DNA of 10,935 bases from an uncultured Bacteroidales bacterium (GTDB lineage Bacteria > Bacteroidota > Bacteroidia > Bacteroidales > UBA932): positions 1 through 10,935 of the forward strand of contig CALADR010000027.1 in assembly GCA_937890845.1 (NCBI GenBank), in the 5' to 3' direction. Every line of letters starts with the position of its first letter. Positions within the stretch are counted from its first letter, which is position 1. The translations under genes were made by a program, and so were the position numbers. Below the pieces are notes generated by a model. That model saw only the letters and a program-made list of their open reading frames with translations. It ran no database searches and was not told where the DNA came from. Positions 7,312-10,935 of this stretch are shown here, one piece after another.

Positions 7312-8406
7312 TTAAGACTTTGTAGCAAATGTATAGACAAATCCGAAGGACAGTGACTCTTTAAACTGGATTCTCTTCTTTCCATCAGGATATTTGTCTA
7401 TATCCTTGTCGTTCTTTATAAGAACATTGTCATCATAAATAAGATTGGTGGTAATCGTGAAAGAAAAGAACTTGGCAAGTTTCCAGTCAATTCTGTTATC
7501 CCAGTTCACTTTCAGATTCTGAGGCTTGTTAAGATAATCAGAGAACAACACGACCTGCGAAGAAAAGGCGAAATTGTCATTTACCTTTACCTTGAAATCT
7601 ACTTTCAACTGGGCACCGAACTGAAATCTGGTCTTTCTATAGACAAGCCCTTCCTTCTTCTGGTCATCTGTCAGTTCCTCATTCTCATACTCTTTCTTCA
7701 AAGGCTGTCCGTGAGCTTTTCTCAACAAGGGATCCTGCACGATTACAATACCACCTGTAAGAGGTGCAAGGTTCACATTAAGCCAGTTGAGAGGCTTGTA
7801 ATCAAGACCCAGAGCCAGTCTTGTCTCAGCCGGTGAAAGCAGACCCGACTGAAGTTGCCTTGCAGCTTTCCAGTCATTGTGTACATACTCCTCACCTTCG
7901 CCCAACTCTGATCCGTCTGCTTTTGCCGAAGGAGTAGGATACTTATAGGTATTGGAAAACTGGGAGCGGAAGTTGAAGTCCGCTGAATAATAAAGGCTTT
8001 TCTTTGCCTGATACCCCCATTTGCTTTCCAGATAAATCCTGTCATCAGTCTTCTGGATTATAGGCTTGTCAGCCGAATATAGAAATCCGTAGTCCAGCTG
8101 AAGCCTGTTATTCCAGAACATCTCGTCCTTCTTGTAATTTGCATTTCCGTCAATGAACGTTTTCAAAGATACCGTATTGTTTCCTCCAGCCGACCAGTTG
8201 GTCAGAGATGTCTGGCCTACGTCTATCTTGGTCTGCAGCGAACTGTTCCAATAGCGATTTCTGGCCTTCTCTTCCGGCTTTGGAGTCGATTGGATAGCCG
8301 CAGCGGCATCCGCAGCAGCCTGTTGCGACTCGGACAGCAAGTTCTGGGCATCAGAGGCAAAAGATGCGGTCAATGCCAGTATCAGGACAAGAAGACTTTT
8401 TTTCAT
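7312..8406 (-). CDS. DUF3078 family outer-membrane beta-barrel protein
   Basis: The 364-residue protein starts with a Sec signal peptide (MKKSLLVLILALTASFASDA, cleavage around residue 20) and an Ala/Gln-rich linker. The body has the DUF3078 (PF11276) pattern: WNSSLQTKIDVGQTSLTNWS, then AGGNNTVSLKTFIDGNANYK, WNNRLQLDYGFLYS, DDRIYLESKWGYQ, and alternating hydrophobic strands to the C-terminus. The last strand, SLSFGFVYTF, has the aromatic pattern seen at the end of beta-barrel proteins, although AlaThrLysSer follows the Phe. The family is common in Bacteroidota and has no settled function; an outer-membrane barrel is inferred from composition. It sits 27 bases after proS and 11 before tilS, inside an apparent operon of translation and envelope genes. 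Confidence 0.82.
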   Translation of the reverse strand: MKKSLLVLILALTASFASDAQNLLSESQQAAADAAAAIQSTPKPEEKARNRYWNSSLQTKIDVGQTSLTNWSAGGNNTVSLKTFIDGNANYKKDEMFWNNRLQLDYGFLYSADKPIIQKTDDRIYLESKWGYQAKKSLYYSADFNFRSQFSNTYKYPTPSAKADGSELGEGEEYVHNDWKAARQLQSGLLSPAETRLALGLDYKPLNWLNVNLAPLTGGIVIVQDPLLRKAHGQPLKKEYENEELTDDQKKEGLVYRKTRFQFGAQLKVDFKVKVNDNFAFSSQVVLFSDYLNKPQNLKVNWDNRIDWKLAKFFSFTITTNLIYDDNVLIKNDKDIDKYPDGKKRIQFKESLSFGFVYTFATKS

Positions 8407-8433
8407 GTAACGTTCGATTTTTACGGATTACAG

Positions 8434-9912
8434 TTAATAAGAAATAGCAAACAGCACGCGTCTGTGAGAAGGCTTACCGGAATAGATACACTTTCCTTCT
8501 TCTTCACAAACAGCAGAATCAATAGGAATACATCTGATAGTAGCCTTTGTCTCCTCCTTTATCTTCTCTTCCGTTTCAGGAGTTCCGTCCCAATGACAGA
8601 GCAGGAAGCCACCCTTGCCGATATTTTCCTTGAATTCTTCCCAAGTATCAACTTTCCTTATATTGTCATCTCTGAACTTAAGAGCCTTGGCATAGATATT
8701 ATTCTGGATATCTTCAAGCATATCCTCGATTCTCTTTCCGAGGCCCTCCTGCGGTACAGATGCTTTCTCCAAAGTATCCCTTCTGGCAATTTCCACCTGC
8801 CCGTTCTGCAAGTCGCGAGGCCCGATAGCCACTCTGACAGGAACGCCTTTGAGTTCCCATTCCGCAAACTTGAATCCCGGACGCAGGGTATCCCTGTCAT
8901 CTATCTTTACCGAATGCCCGTGAGCTTCGAGTTCGCTCTTCAGTTCATTCATTTTTTCCAATATTGCACTACGCTCTTCATCGCTCTTATATATAGGCAC
9001 CATAACTACCTGTATAGGAGCAAGTGCCGGAGGAAGCACAAGTCCGTTGTCATCACCATGAGCCATGATAAGTGCACCCATCAGACGTGTCGAGACTCCC
9101 CACGAGGTTGCCCATACATATTCCTGCTTGCCTTCCTTTGTCTGATAAAGGACATCAAATGCCTTTGCAAAGTTCTGTCCGAGGAAATGTGAGGTACCTG
9201 CCTGAAGCGCCTTGCCATCCTGCATCATTGCTTCAATGGTCAACGTGTCAAGAGCTCCTGCAAACCTTTCGTTAGGACTCTTATGCCCGACAACCACAGG
9301 AAGGGCCATTGTATTTCTGGCAAAATCAGCATATACGTTCACCATCTTCATTGCTTCTGCCTCTGCCTCCTCTCGGGTTGCATGTGCAGTATGACCTTCC
9401 TGCCAAAGGAACTCTGCCGTACGGAGAAAAAGCCTTGTACGCATTTCCCACCTTACAACATTCGCCCACTGGTTACACAGGATAGGAAGATCTCTCCAGG
9501 ATGTAATCCAATTCTTATATGTATTCCAGATAATGGTTTCAGACGTAGGCCTTACAACCAGTTCTTCCTCCAGTCGTGCAGACGGGTCCACTACGACACC
9601 GGGGCCGTCAGGATTGGCCATAAGCCTGTGATGTGTAACCACTGCACACTCCTTTGCAAAGCCTTCCACATGCTCGGCCTCACGGCTAAGGAATGACTTT
9701 GGAATAAACAGAGGGAAATAAGCGTTGACATGACCTGTCTCCTTAAACTTTTTATCCAGGACCTGCTGCATTTTCTCCCATATAGCATATCCGTAAGGTT
9801 TTATGACCATACAACCTCTTACTGCCGAACGCTCAGCCAGGTCAGCCTTGACCACGAGATCATCATACCACTGCGAGTAGTTGTCTGCTCTCTTAGTAAC
9901 TTCTTTTGCCAT
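8434..9912 (-). CDS. proS: Prolyl-tRNA synthetase, archaeal/eukaryotic-type
   Basis: This cytoplasmic class II enzyme joins proline to tRNA-Pro. The 492-residue length and the lack of the roughly 180-residue editing insertion mark it as the archaeal/eukaryotic-like ProRS used by Bacteroidota. Visible are motif 1 around residues 63-72 (AYFPLFIPKS), the proline-activation loop RPTSE at 121-125, motif 2 at about 154-175 (RWEMRTRLFLRTAEFLWQEG), and motif 3 at about 272-294 (GVSTRLMGALIMAHGDD). The anticodon-binding domain starts near 300 (VVMVPIYKSDEE). The C-terminal domain ends in the expected Ser-Tyr. The zinc cysteines known from Thermus ProRS are largely missing: I see Cys475 in GKCIYSG, but Ser at the partner position, and no CxxxxC in HWDGTPETE. 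It appears to be the first gene of the run leading to cutC. Confidence 0.96.
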   Translation of the reverse strand: MAKEVTKRADNYSQWYDDLVVKADLAERSAVRGCMVIKPYGYAIWEKMQQVLDKKFKETGHVNAYFPLFIPKSFLSREAEHVEGFAKECAVVTHHRLMANPDGPGVVVDPSARLEEELVVRPTSETIIWNTYKNWITSWRDLPILCNQWANVVRWEMRTRLFLRTAEFLWQEGHTAHATREEAEAEAMKMVNVYADFARNTMALPVVVGHKSPNERFAGALDTLTIEAMMQDGKALQAGTSHFLGQNFAKAFDVLYQTKEGKQEYVWATSWGVSTRLMGALIMAHGDDNGLVLPPALAPIQVVMVPIYKSDEERSAILEKMNELKSELEAHGHSVKIDDRDTLRPGFKFAEWELKGVPVRVAIGPRDLQNGQVEIARRDTLEKASVPQEGLGKRIEDMLEDIQNNIYAKALKFRDDNIRKVDTWEEFKENIGKGGFLLCHWDGTPETEEKIKEETKATIRCIPIDSAVCEEEGKCIYSGKPSHRRVLFAISY

Positions 9913-9998
9913 CTCTTTATTGTTTTTTTTCTGATTTATTTTTAATATTGTGAACGAAAAGGCATCTGATTATATTCAGATAAAGGCCTATTTGGCCC

Positions 9999-10006
9999 TA
10001 CTCTTG
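9999..10006 (+). promoter_or_regulatory. Candidate -7 box for the YDPWY lipoprotein gene
   Basis: TACTCTTG matches the Bacteroidetes -7 consensus TAnnTTTG at all but one fixed position, and the following CA gives the TTGCA often seen in such promoters. Transcription would begin near 10012 with a leader of about 60 bases. No good -33 TTTG is found 19-21 bases upstream; only a weak TTC near 9975 is present, so this is tentative. Confidence 0.4.
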
Positions 10007-10011
10007 CAACA

Positions 10012-10030
10012 GATGCGTAAGTTTCGCATC
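10012..10030. repeat. Operator-like inverted repeat between divergent promoters
   Basis: GATGCG (10012-10017) and CGCATC (10025-10030) are perfect inverted 6-bp half sites separated by seven bases. The repeat lies between the candidate plus-strand -7 box (9999-10006) and the candidate minus-strand -7 box (10032-10039), where both transcription starts are expected. It could be a repressor site or the first hairpin of either transcript. No known regulator is recognised. Confidence 0.35.
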
Positions 10031-10031
10031 G

Positions 10032-10039
10032 CGAAGGTA
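10032..10039 (-). promoter_or_regulatory. Candidate -7 box for proS and the operon
   Basis: On the minus strand this reads TACCTTCG, one mismatch from TAnnTTTG, and it sits in the context TTTCGTACCTTCGC that resembles many Bacteroidetes promoters. Transcription would start near 10025, giving a proS leader of about 110 bases. A -33 TTTG at the expected distance is not seen; the nearest TTTG is only 11 bases upstream. Tentative. Confidence 0.35.
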
Positions 10040-10056
10040 CGAAATTTTTACAAATC

Positions 10057-10064
10057 AGAGGAGA
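10057..10064 (+). promoter_or_regulatory. Shine-Dalgarno site of the YDPWY lipoprotein gene
   Basis: AGAGGAGA lies about eight bases before the ATG at 10072. This is a clear anti-16S match, unlike the other starts in this window, which lack one, and it fixes the start codon choice for the plus-strand gene. Confidence 0.7.
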
Positions 10065-10071
10065 TATAAAT

Positions 10072-10935
10072 ATGAAAAAGAGAATAAGCTTTCTTTTAAC
10101 CGCTGTCCTCGCCGTTTCCTCTTGTGGAACGGCTTCATACACTTCATCTTCAGGACAAAGATTTGATGACGGATTGTACAGCACTCCACAGACAGTTGAC
10201 AGGTCACAGCTGGAACTTGCCAGACAAGAAACCGAGACCCTGACTCAAAAGACGAAAGAATCCGAGATATATCTGGATACAGAAGTGCCTTACAAAACAC
10301 GAAATTCAGGCACCGGCACTATAATAATCCCGGAAAACAAAGCAGCCGTAATCAACGTTGCAGGAACAGGCACTACCATAACTGTCGCCGGAGATCCTTT
10401 CGACCAGTTCTACTACGATACAAATCCATGGTCTTATTACAGGCAGTCAGTTTTCAGAAGTTCTTATTGGGACCCATGGTATTATGCAAGATACCGGAAT
10501 TATTACGATCCATGGTACTGGAGATATGACCCGTGGTACTATGACTATTGGCATTGGGGACACCACCACTGCCACTATTATCCGCACTATTGCGGATGGT
10601 ACGGAGGATTCGGTCATTGGACCGGATCAGGACATATCCATGTAACCAGCAGCAGAAATGTATATTTCGGACACAGAAGCTCGACAGGTTTTTCCGGCTC
10701 GCGTACAAACCACAGAGGTTCGTCAGCCGTCAGCAGTTCGTCCGGACAGAGAGTTCCTTCAGACAACAGGGTCGGAATAGGAAGCAGCTCTTCCGTTTCC
10801 CGCAGATCATCATCCTTCAGTTCAAGGAGCGCTGGCACAAAAAATCCGGCCTCAGGCAGCGGAAGAACATTTTCATCTGCTTCCAGCAGGCGTGTAACAG
10901 CAGGTAACCGCAGCGGCATAGTTTCCACTTCAAGG
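10072..10935 (+). CDS. Lipoprotein with Tyr-Asp-Pro-Trp repeats and a Ser/Arg-rich tail, 3' end missing
   Basis: My translation from the ATG at 10072 is open for 288 codons to the window edge. The signal peptide ends in LAVSSC with Cys18, and the following GTASY is not acidic, so surface export is not signalled. Residues about 30-36 read RFDDGLY, similar to a DDGIYY element I recall in other unnamed Bacteroidetes lipoproteins. Residues 44-63 are Glu/Gln/Thr-rich and may be helical. Residues 133-157 hold three copies of an aromatic motif (WDPWYY, YDPWYW, YDPWYY). A His/Cys cluster follows at 161-182 (HWGHHHCHYYPHYCGWY). From about 190 the chain is Ser, Arg and Gly-rich and probably unstructured. 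I do not recognise a named family or function; a structural or envelope-binding role is possible. It is transcribed divergently from proS. Confidence 0.85.
   Translation, partial: MKKRISFLLTAVLAVSSCGTASYTSSSGQRFDDGLYSTPQTVDRSQLELARQETETLTQKTKESEIYLDTEVPYKTRNSGTGTIIIPENKAAVINVAGTGTTITVAGDPFDQFYYDTNPWSYYRQSVFRSSYWDPWYYARYRNYYDPWYWRYDPWYYDYWHWGHHHCHYYPHYCGWYGGFGHWTGSGHIHVTSSRNVYFGHRSSTGFSGSRTNHRGSSAVSSSSGQRVPSDNRVGIGSSSSVSRRSSSFSSRSAGTKNPASGSGRTFSSASSRRVTAGNRSGIVSTSR
10468..10542 (+). repeat. Three-copy [WY]-D-P-W-Y-[YW] aromatic repeat within the lipoprotein
   Basis: The copies start at residues 133 (WDPWYY), 145 (YDPWYW) and 152 (YDPWYY), spaced 12 and 7 residues apart. At DNA level they share the pattern GAYCCRTGGTAY with silent third-position differences, so the repeat is kept at protein level. 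The spacing is irregular, which argues against recent tandem duplication. Confidence 0.75.

Larger units (their letters stand above)
9913..10071. promoter_or_regulatory. Divergent intergenic region between proS and the YDPWY lipoprotein gene
   Basis: This 159-base region must carry the start signals for both genes. It holds several short inverted repeats. ATCTGA (9964-9969) pairs with TCAGAT (9976-9981). GGCC (9985-9988) pairs with GGCC (9994-9997). GCATCTG (9962-9968) pairs with CAGATGC (10010-10016). GATGCG (10012-10017) pairs with CGCATC (10025-10030). Some are mutually exclusive. A run of eight T at about 9923-9930 becomes an A-rich leader just before proS, typical of Bacteroidota translation starts. 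Confidence 0.6.

Noticed and set aside
8290..9192. 300-codon plus-strand reading frame opposite proS and the start of the DUF3078 gene
   Set aside because: It lies antisense to two well-recognised genes and spans their junction. Its translation has no domain pattern, and its openness follows from the codon use of the opposite strand.
9913..10071. T-box riboswitch ahead of proS
   Set aside because: The conserved T-box bulge sequence and a proline specifier stem are not present, and the leader seems too short.
10614..10928. Minus-strand reading frame opposite the Ser/Arg-rich tail of the YDPWY lipoprotein
   Set aside because: The Leu/Pro/Glu-rich translation is what antisense of Ser, Arg and Gly codons gives. 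The plus strand has a lipobox and a Shine-Dalgarno site.

Overview
This window looks like a Bacteroidales (Bacteroidota) chromosome segment. Four signs point there: a surface-lipoprotein endoglycosidase with BACON and DUF1735-type modules, a DUF3078 outer-membrane protein, a transglutaminase-like lipoprotein of the kind common in this order, and start sites that mostly lack Shine-Dalgarno sequences. Two promoter candidates resemble the Bacteroidetes -7 box (TAnnTTTG). I cannot name genus or species.

Layout. The left edge holds the 5' 1093 bases of a minus-strand GH18 endo-beta-N-acetylglucosaminidase lipoprotein; its catalytic end lies outside the window. Next, also on the minus strand, is a membrane acyltransferase of the acyltransferase_3 family (1205-2293). 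A short gap with two hairpins (2317-2347 and 2369-2390) separates it from a compact minus-strand gene run. In transcription order that run is proS (9912-8434), a DUF3078 outer-membrane protein (8406-7312), tilS (7300-5819), an 879-residue transglutaminase-like lipoprotein (5779-3140) and cutC (3135-2389). Gaps are 27, 11, 39 and 4 bases, so it reads as one operon ending at the hairpin that overlaps the cutC stop. On the right, after a 159-base divergent intergenic region, a plus-strand lipoprotein with Tyr-Asp-Pro-Trp repeats starts at 10072 and runs off the window.

How the genes fit together. proS and tilS serve translation (prolyl-tRNA charging, and lysidine modification of the AUA-decoding tRNA-Ile). 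The DUF3078 protein and the transglutaminase-like lipoprotein belong to the envelope. cutC is a conserved cytoplasmic protein of uncertain role. Most of the window is ordinary core genome, and I see no mobile element, CRISPR array, rRNA or tRNA. The most unusual gene is the transglutaminase-like lipoprotein. It appears to carry one nearly complete active site lacking the usual Asp, a second copy of the fold in which Arg replaces the catalytic Cys, and a C-terminal thioredoxin-like domain without CxxC. The YDPWY-repeat lipoprotein and the palindrome between the divergent promoters are the other points worth a second look.
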